Positions 1 through 11,640 of a DNA stretch of 64,000 nucleotides are shown here, piece after piece (the stretch's first letter is position 1; every line of letters begins with the position of its first letter). The stretch is from Pohlia nutans (lineage: Eukaryota > Streptophyta > Bryopsida > Bryales > Mniaceae), in contig CM040101.1 of assembly GCA_022496805.1 (NCBI GenBank), positions 2,296,501 to 2,360,500 on the forward strand, given 5' to 3'. Under the pieces are notes generated by a model, which saw nothing but the letters and a program-made list of their open reading frames with translations, ran no database searches and had not been told where the DNA came from. The translations under genes and the position numbers were made by a program.

Positions 1-2086
1 TCAAGTTCAAAATCTTAGAAAAAAAAAATCCTCATTTGAGGGTAGAATCCGTCGTTGTTTTTAAATTAGATGGATTACAGCTAATCAAGTTCAAAATTAT
101 AAAAAAATTAAAAATTAAAAAATATCATCATTTGATAGGAAATCAATTAATATTCTCAATACTCTTAAAGCCTAGCCCCAAGTATACAACTACCGTATTA
201 TATGGCCTTTATTATAATCACTTATGTTTCAATTTAGTCAAATCTCAAGTGATATAATTTAAATTAATGTAAGAAACTCTTGTAATTATTTATAGAAACT
301 AAATATTCCTCAAAGACAATGATAGCATTAAAAACCTAATTAAATGAATTTTCTTAATACATGTTGCACAGTCTAAGCTACCTAATGCTTATGTCATTTA
401 AATAAAATGGACTGATTTTAAAATTTATGCATAGGTGTTTCAATTCTTTATATACTTTGTGTAGCTTCTTATTAATAAAATGCAACTTGAAATTTTCTAC
501 ATCATTTTTATATTTAATTTGGTCTTCACTTAATTTTTGGGTCCTTTTCTTTTATGTAATTTGATATATTTTTTACAAAAGCCGTTGTTTAAGCTGTTTT
601 ACTGGCGATGCCCCTATGTATATTATCTCAGTTGCTTACTAGGAGGACTAGCTGAGAGAATGCTTTAAAGTACTAATTGGTCAAAGAAAATGGAGGATCT
701 TAGTTGGTTGAGCTAAAATTTCTTTTCGGACCATAGTCCATTTCCTAGTGAGTACCATTTTCATCCTCTCCACTTTATATTGGTTCAAAACATGCCTTCG
801 AATCACATAACATTGAGTTTACAAAAGTTTACTTTTTTGAACAACGTACTATCTTAATACAACATATATTATTTCATAGACTGTATTATATACACATTTA
901 TATTACTTCAAAAATAAAAACTATTTAAAACCTCTAAAAAAAAAGATATAAAAAAACCTCACAGTTATGCCTTTCACTCCTAAACGTACCAAGGTGTCTT
1001 TGGAATTGACACTTTGAAAAAAAAACATGATTAAAAAATTATTGAGAAGAATATTTTGAAGTTGTTATACAAATGAAATTTCTAGATTTTGAATTTTAGA
1101 TTCCATCGGTACAGTTCGATTCACTAATACTATCACCAATATGTAATTATAAAATGTGAAATTTCATATTAAAAAGTTCTTCTACATTTGAAATTTGTAA
1201 AACTAGTATTGAATGTTTTTGGGTAAAATTTGTTGGAATGAACTTGAAATGAGATACTCTTAATCGTGGTGATTTTTTGAAATTTTTGTGTTTCTTAAAT
1301 TTATAACCTCATTTTTGCAATGCCACTTTTGAACTACAATCACTGCAGTTATGGCTAGTCAACGACTTGACATACTTTTACATTTCTAATTTTAGACAAA
1401 TATGTTATAAAGTATGACTTAATCCAACCGTTAAATAGGACAATAACTTCATGAAGAATCTCCAAAAAATTAGATGACTTTCTTCCAAGCATTGTTAAGA
1501 ACGTAGGGTGAGTTTGAATCCGTTAGTCGTGAAAAAACTGGACGCTGTGAGATTTACAAGATAACCATTTTCAATACCATCTAATATATTTTTTTATAAT
1601 TTTATTCAAATCCTATGTAACAAGTGGCAAAATTGATTTTGTCAAATTCAAAGAGAATTATCAACCTGCTAAAAAGGTAGTATCTATTAGGATTTTTATG
1701 TTTTCTTTTTTCTTTTTTCTTTCTTTCCTTAATTAAATACTGCATTAAGTTGCATGTTTTAAAGAAAATATTTTGACTAAATATATACCACAAATATATA
1801 CTCGTACCCTATTGGCAACAACTTATTGGACCTATAGCTAATACTATGGCCGATCTAATTAAAACATACAAATCTATTTATGATATTTTATGAATCCCAC
1901 TCACCCTCCACAGTTTGGTAAGCTCATGATTTGATCCTCAAGATGTCTTTTTCAAAATCTTAAGCACAAGGAAATTATGGCATTTTATTAGCCACCTTGG
2001 GACTTGTTACAACAGAACTGTTCAGCCGTCCTAGCTTTTACACTTCTTGATAATCTCAAAATAGTGCAACACAAGGCTTCTTTGTG
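1..2086. other. AT-rich intergenic spacer with old repeat debris
   Basis: No reading frame here looks coding. The stretch is AT-rich. Around 1010-1330 there is a strongly diverged relative of repeat family B: it shares the order of phrases such as 'tagattc-atc-gtacagtt', 'tatcaccaatat' and 'aaatttgttg-gatg' with the better copies at 4795-5364 and 31476-32052. No termini of that copy can be drawn. Nothing else is recognisable. Confidence 0.5.
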
Positions 2087-2330
2087 GCTTTTGCTTATAC
2101 CAAGACTTGTTCTTTGAGCATACGAACAGCCACTGTGGAATCACTTGTTTGAGAGAAAGTTGTTTGCTTTTGCTTGTACTAAGACTTGCTCTTTGAGCTC
2201 ACGAACAGCCACTGTGGAATTACTTGTTTGAGAGAAAGTTGTTTGCTTTTGCTTGTACTAAGACTTGCTCTTTGAGCACACGAACAGCCAGCCACTGTGG
2301 AATTACTTTTTTGCGGGAAGTTGCTTGTAC
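2087..2330. repeat. 79-bp tandem repeat, three copies
   Basis: Three units start at 2087, 2166 and 2245 with the phrase GCTTTTGCTTRTACYAAGAC and repeat with a period of 79 bp. Copies 2 and 3 are more alike than either is to copy 1. Copy 3 has an extra CAGC in the 'cagccactgtgg' phrase and a degraded end. The units do not encode a conserved open frame. This is a local minisatellite-type duplication. Confidence 0.9.
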
Positions 2331-3496
2331 AATGATAGGGTCACGGTCGGCTCCAAGGACTCATGTCTATTTTTAGTAAATCACTATTGCTTGTGATTCT
2401 TCTTATCTGCGACTCTTCGTTTCTTGTATATTTTAATGCTAGTGAAATGCGATAACAAGCAGTGACTAGTTGAAGACACCTTGTCTACGACACAGCTCCT
2501 AACCGTGGTTTTGGGTTGTGCTCATAGGGACAGGTGAGGGTACTCTCCTCTTGCAGTTTTTTACATCATCAAACGAGATTCAAGAACAAGGACGTATTTT
2601 CTGAAGAAAGCTTTCCCTAGCTTCTCTTTGTCATTTCTATGTATTTTAATCGAGTTCAATGTGTCTATATAATGATCTAGAGTAATACGATGATTTCAAC
2701 ACAATTTTTACATACTCCTAGTATCTCGCTGCCTCTGCATGACCTCAGTGTTGTTTGTTCACGAGTAACTAGTATAAGGTAGCAGCACCTAAAAGAAACA
2801 CCTAAAATGAACAGTTGCCTATTGTCGCCAGTTACTTTTGAAAAATGAACCCTGATAAGTTTGAAAGTTGCCGGCAGCTTTCCACTTGTTGCTTCACAAT
2901 TGGTCCTATTCAATGTTGCTTCAAAGTTGGTTCTTTGTTTCTTTTAGATAAGTCTACAACTTAGAATAGGTGTCTACAACACCCTTGCTTCAAAAATTCG
3001 TGTAAAATTGCTCATGCTTCCAAAAAAATTAATTCCAAGGCCCAACACTTCCTCCTAAATTTGCTAAGACATTCATGATTTCATTCCGTGTTGCTTGCAC
3101 TCCCAAGGTACCACATCTCTTATATTGTTATGAATAGGTGTCTCTACCTTAGACAGAGCTGTCCCAACTAGTAAACGAAGTTTTTTTTTTGTGTTAACAA
3201 TGGCAAGATGCATCCTCCTCACTATTATGATATATTGTAGGTGATCCTGGTAGTGTCAGAAATTCTATGCCAAATAATTTTTATATTTTCAAAAGAATAA
3301 GTTTCAACATATGGAATGTTTGAGAATATTAGAACTTAATATTATTAGTTTCCCATAATTGCTTTTATATAACTATTTTAGAAAAGAAAAAGCTAAAAAA
3401 CTTGGCATTTATTTTAAGAAATGTTTTATGTCAACCCTATAGTCCAAGTCTATACTTATGGTATTGACTAAGACAAATATACCCACTACCATTTAT
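2331..3496. other. Spacer without recognisable gene
   Basis: AT-rich sequence with no ORF of coding character on either strand. The one longer frame (2677-2913, minus) has no recognisable domain and no splice context. I see no tRNA, array or clear repeat termini here. Confidence 0.5.
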
Positions 3497-4067
3497 TTAA
3501 CCCCTAAAGGATCAAGTGTCCTAGTAACTAGGACATTTCAATGTTCGGATATGTTCCTACGGTGTCAGTTTTTATATTTATTTTTTCAAATAAATTATGT
3601 GAATTTGGTATAACAATACAAAAATGGGGATCAATTTTTTTTATTGATTCCGACTTTTAAAGTGGAAGTTATGCAGCAAAAAGGGTTTTTGGGGGGAGAA
3701 TGGGCACTGCGGGCAGGGCTCAAAATAAACCATAAAATTTATTATTTTTCAACTTTAACCATAGGATCTTGTTACAAATTTCCAAAAGAGTGCATGGTAA
3801 AATTTTCATAGAATTTGACCGTACAGATTGCAAGATTATAGCGTTTGAAGTGAAAAGATAAAACTGCAATCTTTTTGAACATTTTTTTGCCATCTTTGAA
3901 GACATGGGAAACATTGTTAAATTAGTCAAAAAAATTCTTAAAATTTATTTAAATGTTTGATTTGGTATTTTCTACGAAGAGGAAAAAAAATAATAACAAA
4001 AAGTTGAATAGAAAGGGATGAAAATGATGCTCAAAATCAGGAAAAACTGTGGTCCTTTAGGGATTAA
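3497..4067. mobile_element. TTAA-flanked MITE, family A, copy 1
   Basis: The element is bounded by TTAA at 3497-3500 and 4064-4067. The left end reads CCCCTAAAGGATCA. The right end, read inward on the other strand, is TCCCTAAAGGACCA, so the termini are inverted repeats. The interior has no transposase ORF. A reverse-oriented relative lies at 44918-45487 with matching interior phrases (tttcaatgttcgg, aaaatggg-atc, ttgattccgac), so this is a real family. TTAA duplication plus a CCC-starting end is what the piggyBac superfamily leaves; assignment to it is inference. Confidence 0.8.
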
Positions 4068-4300
4068 AAATTATGCCCTCATGTAGTAGACAACTTTTTT
4101 TTCTTGGCAAAACCATTAAGAAAGGGACTACTTATATCCCTTTATATTGGAGGGAATGCCCCACACAATTTCACCACTAAAATAAACAATGGTACAAGAT
4201 GTATCCATTTGTGTTCTAGAATGTACGTTGATAGTACATGAGGGTAGAACCGAGCAAAAGGTGGTAAGGAGTATATCTACCTAACAGTCAATTTGAAATT

Positions 4301-4404
4301 GAAGAAACAACTTTCACAAATCATTTAGTATAGGAACATTCAATTTTGATTTGAAGAAACAACTTTTACAAATCATTTAGTATAGCAACATTTAATATAG
4401 AGTG
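4301..4404. repeat. 52-bp direct repeat, two copies
   Basis: Two near-identical units start at 4301 and 4353 with GAAGAAACAACTTT and run through ACAAATCATTTAGTATAG. The period is 52 bp. No coding potential is seen. Confidence 0.85.
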
Positions 4405-4590
4405 TATATGCGGCTGTTGAATGTTGACTTCAACACCCACAATAGTCCACCCAAAATGAAATGGTAGTAGCAATAGTACAGTACAAAATATAATGTTATT
4501 TTCAACACTCTTTTAACTCCTACATGCGAACAACCCTCTCAAAATTGAACAGTATTGCGAAAGATGCATTACAAAAATCACTTAATCCTT

Positions 4591-4798
4591 TAACCCTTAA
4601 AGGTTTGAACGTTGTATTGTGATTGTCTTTGGAATGAATTCACACTTCTAATGGGTTTGAGATGAAAAGACACGTTGAAATTTAAATCAATGCAATTCTA
4701 ATGAGCTACTCAGATCCCAATTTATAGTTCCTTGTTAGTAGAAACTCCCAATTATACGACAGCGTATATACTATCCCCATAGGACGTTTAGGGGTTAA
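4591..4798. mobile_element. Short TTAA-flanked element (family I)
   Basis: TTAA at 4591-4594 is followed by CCCTTAAAGGTTTGAACG. The right end at 4795-4798 is preceded by CGTTTAGGGG, whose complement is CCCCTAAACG. At 208 bp it is the shortest of the TTAA-bounded elements. Its right TTAA is also the left TTAA of the adjacent family B element at 4795, so the two share one target site. No ORF. Confidence 0.65.
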
Positions 4799-5364
4799 CC
4801 CCTAAATGTTCTCATTCTTTTTAGATTTGGCAGTTTTTCAAAGATGCATTGTAAAATGCAACTCAACAGGGATATTTTCAAATTGGTGAATGAATAAGTG
4901 TTGTACATTATGCATTTTAGATTCTATCTGTTTGCGATTGCTATCACCAATCGATATTAATGTATTCAATTTGAAACTCAAAATTTAACACCCTTTTGTA
5001 ATATGATTACGAATAAGAAATTGAAAATCTAATAATAAATTTTGTTGTGATAGGTTGAAATGTAATACTCTAAGTGTAGTGATTTTTAGTGATTTTTTGC
5101 TTGTTTATTTGTAGAATTTGACTTGTCAAGAGCACTTTTTGACTAAAGTCTTAAAAAATTCGGGTGGAACACTACAACATGAAATGAGGCATAAAAATTT
5201 CACAAATCATCTTCTTTCTAATCGGATCACAAAAGTACAAAGCTAACTTCCCATAAAAGTTTCGATAAAAAATCCACACTGCAAAAAGTGCATGATGGAT
5301 GAGAAAATGGACTTCATATGTGTACATCATGCAAAATATGCATAGTACGACGGTTAGTGGTTAA
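4795..5364. mobile_element. TTAA-flanked MITE, family B, copy 1
   Basis: TTAA 4795-4798 is followed by CCCCTAAATG. The right end is GTTAGTGG followed by TTAA 5361-5364 (complement CCACTAAC), a degenerate inverted terminus. Relatives are at 31476-32052 and, without termini, at about 10996-11440. Shared phrases include 'attgctatcac', 'tttgttgtgat-ggttg', 'gaaatgaggcataa' and 'gctaacttcccataaaa'. It is non-coding and therefore non-autonomous. Confidence 0.8.
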
Positions 5365-5529
5365 CGTCACACATTCAACATTGATTTTAAATATGCTTTA
5401 TGAAGTTTCTCATGAATTACAAAAATGAAAATTTTAAACAATAATTTTAGATCTTAATTTACTGAATAAAAAATTAGTTAACTTCAAAATTCGAGAATAT
5501 CACATTTTGTGTTTTTAGAAAAAAAAAAT

Positions 5530-5843
5530 TGTATTGTTGGTTGGAATTGATCTTTTTAAATCAAGAATCAAATAAAGCAAAAGCATTGATTAAAGGAACA
5601 ATGTTAGTTTCTCAATAGTAATAAATTTTGTAACACTAGACAATGTAGATGATGAATTTCTGAAACATTCGCCTACGATGAGTATAATTTGGATTGGCTC
5701 AATTCAAATTGAGTTGGAAAGTAAATTTAAATCTCTATTATAAAACAATTCAGGTTTTCTAAAAACTTCTTTTTTTGGACCTTACAGAAGCTCCAAAAAG
5801 GGTCAACGATGACAAAAAATTTAATTGGGCTCTTTAGGGTTAA
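5530..5843. mobile_element. Partial TTAA element, family H-like right end
   Basis: The right portion, with 'aaaaagggtcaacgatgacaa' followed by CTCTTTAGGG and TTAA at 5840-5843, matches the right end of the family H copy at 23315-23791 ('aaaagggcaacgactatgaaa', then ACTTAGGGG, TTAA). I could not place a left terminus, so the start is approximate. Confidence 0.5.
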
Positions 5844-7056
5844 ATAATCAATTAACCCTACTATGCTACAAAATCATTTAATCTGGTACTAGCCTTTTTG
5901 GCCCTCTTTGATTGACGAATTTCTAACCTACTAGAAGATGTAAAGGCCCCACCTTCATCTGCTACATCTATATCCTCTTCATTTGATTCATCTATATCCT
6001 CTTCATTTGTTCTAGGGTCTTGATCTGCATCTTGATCTTCAACTTCTGCTGTATAGTCATCTTCTTCAATAATCAATTGTTCATCTCCTTCCCAAACAGA
6101 ATCAGCCTTTTCCATTAGGTCCTCCTCTTCATCCTCTTCCTCATTAACATTTATGGATTCATCCTCATTTATGTTATATAGAGCTCTGCCAATTGTATCT
6201 ATCGCAAATGTTGTACCTGGAATGGGCTTTGGCTTCATAGAGTATGTGATATACTTTCCTCCACTCTTTTGTGCTCGTGGTACCGTTAGCTCCCTCTCCA
6301 TGTCACAATTTAATGCAGGACCTGTCAATCTTGGTATATTCCTTCTCATCGGCCCTGAATGGTGTGGAATTGACTCAACTACTATTATCCAATTAGGATC
6401 ATTATCCACATGGCATGTATAAGCCTGTCGAATTCTTGACGGCTCCACACATGGATTTCCATATTTTGTTGTTTCCGAAATATGTTTAGTACAATCAAAC
6501 AAAGAAAATCCATACTCATCAGTTTTCATAGATGAATAAGGCCTCCTTTGTGCAGCTCTAAACCACTTGCATAATACAAGCACAAGTTTTATGTATAAGA
6601 ATTCAATTTCAAGAATATATTCTATGATACCAACATAGTCGTCTGATACCGACATTGGACTTGGATCTGCAGCATTTGTTTTATGTTTCATTGTAAACTC
6701 ACATAGAATGATTGAGTCAATGGTGGTCTGGTTTATTTTCTCAGCCTCTTGTGTTCTGAATTGTTGGCCTCTAAGCTCCATGCCCTTGTATGACTTAGCT
6801 GTACTTGGGCAACCATTGCATAAAGCTAAAATTGCATCATCAATGCTTTCATTACGTCTTCTTGCCGCTTGAATATTTTCACGTAACCGCTCTTGAAGCC
6901 CTAACTCTTTCAAGTTAGGTGGATATCGAAGTAATTTTTTTTTCTTGTCACGTTGCCAGTCTTTCCTAAATTTCTCTCGTTCCACTTTCACATGAGCGCT
7001 GTGTTCTTCAAAACGCCTGAAAAAATCACATAATATAACATATATTTTAATATATA

Positions 7057-7194
7057 CCCGGGGGTTGCACTGTACTAAACATACAAGTAAATATATACGT
7101 GAGTGCACAAAAAAGGGTATTAATTTGAAGACTGCCGTATTACGTATACATACAATAAACACATTCGACACTGAAATTATTCACGTATACGTAC

Positions 7195-7253
<59 letters not shown>

Positions 7254-7377
7254 TTTAAACATAAACATATCTGTATACAGAGGAATTTAGACATGTAACC
7301 TCTCATATACAAAGGGGATTTTAGAAAGGGTCATAAACGCATGTGAGTTTCAAACATAATATAGAGTTCAACCCCGT
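7057..7377. mobile_element. MITE with CCCGGGGGTTGCACT terminus, copy E1, in transposase intron 3
   Basis: The left end reads CCCGGGGGTTGCACTGTAC and the right end reads GAGTTCAACCCCGTG. The second copy at 24743-25015 has the same ends in the opposite sense (GTACAGTGCAGCCCCCGGGG) and the same interior phrases ('gtatacagaggaat'-like, 'cctctcatatac', 'gggtcataaac'-like). It lies wholly within intron 3 of the transposase gene. A (TA)n tract at 7196-7248 sits inside it. Confidence 0.7.
7196..7248. repeat. (TA)n microsatellite
   Basis: An uninterrupted TA dinucleotide run of roughly 26 units lies within the E1 element. The other E copy lacks a comparably long run, so it expanded after insertion. 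It is likely to be length-variable between individuals. Confidence 0.95.
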
Positions 7378-9173
7378 GCATATATTTCATATGTTAAATG
7401 CATTACTTCAATACTTTCCATAAGTCATAGATAACACGATGATATTTTTAATAATAAAATTTTAATAATCATGTAAATTTAAAATTTACATAGAAAAAAT
7501 ATATAGTAATAAGATATAAAACTAGCAAAGCGAAAGCTCCAAGTCCTCCTAAAAAAATAACAATAAAATAATTTTTAAAAATTAAAAAAAACCATTACAA
7601 ATGACAAAATAAAATATCAATGAGCAATAACTCAGTGGATGAGAAACTTACAGAAACCAAGGTTCCATTGCAGGAGTGTTCTCAAAGAGGTAAGCATTGA
7701 TGTGTTGTTGAATTTCTCGATTTAAATGTAATTCCTTACTTCTCGTCCTTGAAGAACAACATCATCTTTCATGTTCTTCATATTGCCACCTAAGATTGTA
7801 CGATATGATACACAAGGTATTTGAGGTATATACTCACTGAGGAAGCCTATGTTTGTTGCTAACCAATATGATTCACTGATGCTACCTTCAGGTCGAGCCA
7901 AATTCTTCACAAAACTCTTCAACACCTTAAAGTTTCGTTCTACTGGAAACATCCATCGTGTATGAATAACTCCACACAATGTAACTTCTTGAAGTAGATG
8001 TTGCACTAAATGGAGGCTAATAGTAAATAGTGTCGGAGTGAATTCTTTCTCCAAAAGGCACAATGTCTCGGACCCATCATTCATAAACTCTGGAAATGTA
8101 CTTGGATCTAATACGGGACTTCCAATTCGTTGAAATACGCGACATAATCGAAGTATAGCTCTTCGAGGTCCAGGTGCCAATAAACCTTGTAATGCCACCG
8201 GAATAACGTGTTCCATGAGAATGTGGTAATCATGTGATTTCAAATGTTGTAGCTCATTGCCATTTGCACCTCCAAAGTAACCAGCAACATTGGATGCAAA
8301 TTCAGAAGGTAATTTTAATGCTTTAACCCTGTTTATGAACGTCACCTTCTCTTCAACATCAAGTACCCATGGCGCTGCTGGTTGAAAGGCTTTCACTCGT
8401 GAAGGATCCTTTTTTATTGGAGCTGGTACTACATTCTTTAACCACAAATCTGATCTAATGTCCATTTCCTCTAAGTCGTGTCGTATATTTTTGGTATCAT
8501 TCTCTCCTAATAGAAGTTTCATTAAGTTGTGGCATACATTTTTTTCTACATGCATTCCATCTACAAGGTGTCGAATTTTTAAAAGACTCCAATATTCTAA
8601 TCTAAAAAATATTGACTTCCGTTTTATGATTGGATTATCAGGAGTGCATGCCTCTAACCATTGTTGTCCAGTACGTTGAAGAGGAGCACTTCCCAATTCT
8701 ACATCATACTCCAATATTGTAGAACTTCCTCTGAATGGATGAGTAGGTTCAAGATAGCATCGATGGCCAAAAAAAACACATTTATTTAACGCTTTTGAAT
8801 ACCTCCCTTTTAGTTTCTCTCCACATATTGGACATGCATGATAACCGCCAACTTGGCATGCAGCAACTATACCATAGCCTTGAAGATCATGGATGATCCA
8901 CATCAAAATTCCACGCAATTGAAACTTGCGAAGTCCTGTATAAAAATAAACAAAAAATATTTGTGGTTAATCCTTTTATTAAAAAATATATATGCCATTG
9001 ATTTATATAATTTATGAAATGTTAATAAAGTTTTTTAACAACTCTATGTTTATCCAATCAAAAGTGTTCAAAGTCATAATCATAGAAGTTGAAATAAAAA
9101 TTCATTAACTTCCATAAATGATTGTATACTATAACAATGGAGAAAATAAAAAGAAACAAAAGAAAACACTATA

Positions 9174-9944
9174 GAGTGTTTTTATGCTAGGGTGTCATAG
9201 TTTCTTTTTTAAAAAGTTTCTAATGCTGTAAAGCATTTGCATTAATGACGTAGAATAATAAATACAAAAAATACAAAAAAAAAAAAAATTATAGTAAAAA
9301 TATAATCATTTGAAGTGTTTTCAAAAGCATTTTATATTATTTTGAAATCTTTCATAATATTCCTGCTGGTGTCATTTAATCCGCTTGCAAACCACGTCAA
9401 ATGCATATTTCAGTCATAACATAGACTCCGTTTTAATTAACCAACCAAACTCGCAAACAATTTTTTGGGAATCTGCTATTTTAAGGGGCGTTTAATGTAA
9501 ATGAACAAAAATTGTCGCCATAAACCTCTAATATCTACGTTGCTTACAAAATCTTTTAGAATCTTTTTTGAATACGATACCGTTTTGTTATAGGAATTGA
9601 GGAAATTTTTTGCCATCACTATATTTTCAATGAAACATATCAATTAAGGCAATAAATTATTTATACTACAACGTCACCGAATGCAATGTATTCCATTTTG
9701 GTCCAAATACTATTTTCTATTATTTTAAAATTATTAATATACATAGAATCCTAGAATGATAGATAGATAGAAGATAGATAGAAACTCCGGTCCTCCTCCG
9801 AGAATCCTAGAATGCCTTTTCACTATGGTTAACTTTCTGCCAAAAGACGAATTTCAATGACCAATATAAAATGTTTACCGTCACATTTCGCTTGTTACGC
9901 GTTGTCACATTACACATTTTGGACGCCCTACCGTAAAAACACCC
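9174..9944. mobile_element. TA-flanked MITE in transposase intron 2
   Basis: The left end GAGTGTTTTTATGCTAGGGT and the complement of the right end, GGGTGTTTTTACGGTAGGGC, are imperfect inverted repeats. TA precedes the left end (9172-9173) and follows the right end (9945-9946). The interior (771 bp) has no transposase frame. TA target duplication fits a Tc1/mariner (Stowaway-type) non-autonomous element; that class call is inference from the duplication only. Confidence 0.65.
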
Positions 9945-10995
9945 TATATTATTGGCATAAAAAAAAAATTCTTGGAAGTTAATAATATTTTAGTTATTTC
10001 AAATTAGGATTATTTGAAATTGGACTTATTATTTGGATGAAATGATAGGTAGTTGTTGATAAAAATATTATAATTTACTAAATACATGTAAGGAAGGTGC
10101 AACTTACCAATTGGTTTTGAGACATCTATTGCAGGTATTCCTTTCCAGAGTATTTGCAGTTCGTCAATGAGAGGCTCCAAGAACACATCAATGTCTTCAA
10201 CTTGTTTCTTCCCGGGAATAATGAGAGCCAACATCATGTGGAATGGTTTAGTTATTAGATGTGGTGGTAAATTGTAGTTCAGCACAGTAACAGCCCATGT
10301 ACTCCATTTTGTTGAAAGGGACTTGTATGGGTTCACACCATCAATCGCGGCTCCAAGGTGCAAGCCTTCAAAATTAGGATCAATTTCATTGTTTATATGT
10401 TTCCATGCCAAAGAGCCACTCGGAACTCTCCACAATCCGTCTTCACTTGTAGCATCTTTGTAACCACTAAATAGCGGGGCTCGCTCGTGGCTCTTAAAAG
10501 ACTTCAATATTCGAGGAATTATAGGAAAATGCCTTAAAACCTTCCATGGAGTCTTTCCCTTCCCTGGTTTATATCGAGGTGCCCCACATTCAGAACATGA
10601 AAGCATAGATGCCTTGTCTCTATAATAGATGATGCAGTTCTTTCTACATGCATCAATGCGATTGTAAGTCAATCCAAACCGTGTTAGTTTTGCCTTAGCT
10701 TCAGTATTGTTGGAAGGAAGATTTTTGAGTTCCAAACGTCCCTTCAATAAGTCTAGCAAACCATTGAGAGCTGTGTCTGTGATTCCATGGAGAACTTTCC
10801 ATTCTAATAAAAGCACAGTGAACGATAATAGTCCTATATTGGATCCCTCATATACACGTGTGGCATCCTCTTTCTCCAATTCCTTAATAAAAGGGTCGTC
10901 GTCCTCGTCAACTACATGTTGAAGTGGAGGTTCATACATGGAAGATGCCTCCGCTCTCTCCATGTTAATGTAGTGTCCCGAGTGACCAACTGTGC

Positions 10996-11440
10996 ACAAA
11001 AGTTGTACATTATAAATTATAGATTCTATCAATACAGTTAGATCTGTAATTGCTATCACTGATATTTTGTATAAAATTTGAAACTCAAAACTCAAAACTC
11101 TTTTGTAATTTGATTATGAATAAAATATTGACAATTTGTGGATGAAATTTGTTGTGATGGGTTGAAATTTAATACTCTAGCTGTAAAGATTTTTGGAGAT
11201 TTTTTGGTTGCTTAATTTTATGAGTTGACTTTTTAATGAGAGTTTATGAACTATTTTGAACAAAGATCTTAGAAACTTTGGGTGAATTGCAACATGAAAT
11301 GAGGCATAATTTTTTCACAACTCATCCCTTTTTTAATTGATTCACACATGCATGATGTTTACTTCCCATAAAATCTATAGTGAAAAATCCACAATACAAA
11401 AAGTGCATAACAGATGAGAAAACATGGATTAAATCTGTAT
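10996..11440. mobile_element. Family B MITE remnant filling transposase intron 1
   Basis: The sequence follows family B closely ('tagattctatcaatacagtta', then 'aattgctatcactgatattt', 'gaaatgaggcataattttt', 'acttcccataaaa', 'agtgcat-acagatgagaaaa'), but neither TTAA terminus survives. It occupies nearly the whole of intron 1 (10990-11471), so the intron is mostly transposon sequence. Confidence 0.75.
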
Positions 11441-11640
11441 ATATTATTAAACAGAAGAAATAAAGCTTTACCTTTAGCAACTTGTTCTGGGTCAAGAATA
11501 TCTGCATATTGTTGTATAGATTCGGTTGGTGTCTCCGGATGCAAGGAATATATGATAGCATGTTCTGCAATTATACGTGGATCCCTCATATGTTCTCCAT
11601 TGCAGTGAGAACACCAACATGCTTCTTTGAGGCATTTCAT

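Larger units (their letters stand above)
5861..11640 (-). pseudogene. CACTA/En-Spm (TNP2-type) transposase gene, four exons, one apparent frameshift
   Basis: Spliced minus-strand gene for a TNP2-family transposase. Exons that join in phase are 11640-11472, 10989-10108, 8935-7652 and 7016-5861; all three introns have GT-AG ends. Exon 1 encodes a Cys/His-rich start (CWCSHCNGEHMRDP). Exon 2 carries the transposase core, with zinc-type SCSECGAPRYKPGKGKTPW and ALIIPGKKQVEDIDVFLEPL. Exon 3 continues it with CPICGEKLKG and then a DUF4218-like part (HDYHILMEHVIPVALQGLL, VFQRIGSPVLDPSTFPEF). Exon 4 holds a DUF4216-like segment (LCKWFRAAQRRPYSSMKTDE) and a long acidic tail ending in a basic patch. Near 7735-7742 the frame must shift by one base to join VVLQGR to SKELHLNREIQQHINAYLFE; as written it stops at TAA 7722-7724. 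No CACTA terminal inverted repeats were located, so it may be an immobile relic. Family assignment is firm. Functionality is doubtful. Confidence 0.85.

Noticed and set aside
1602..1793. 63-codon minus-strand ORF, Lys-rich
   Set aside because: Chance frame in a homopurine/homopyrimidine stretch.
7065..7298. ORF encoding a long Tyr-Ile repeat
   Set aside because: It is only a translation of the (TA)n microsatellite.
9160..9180. CACTA terminus of the En/Spm element (sequence CACTATAGAGTG)
   Set aside because: It lies within an intron of the transposase gene and belongs to the TA-flanked MITE that starts at 9174. No matching CACTA end exists at the other side of the gene.
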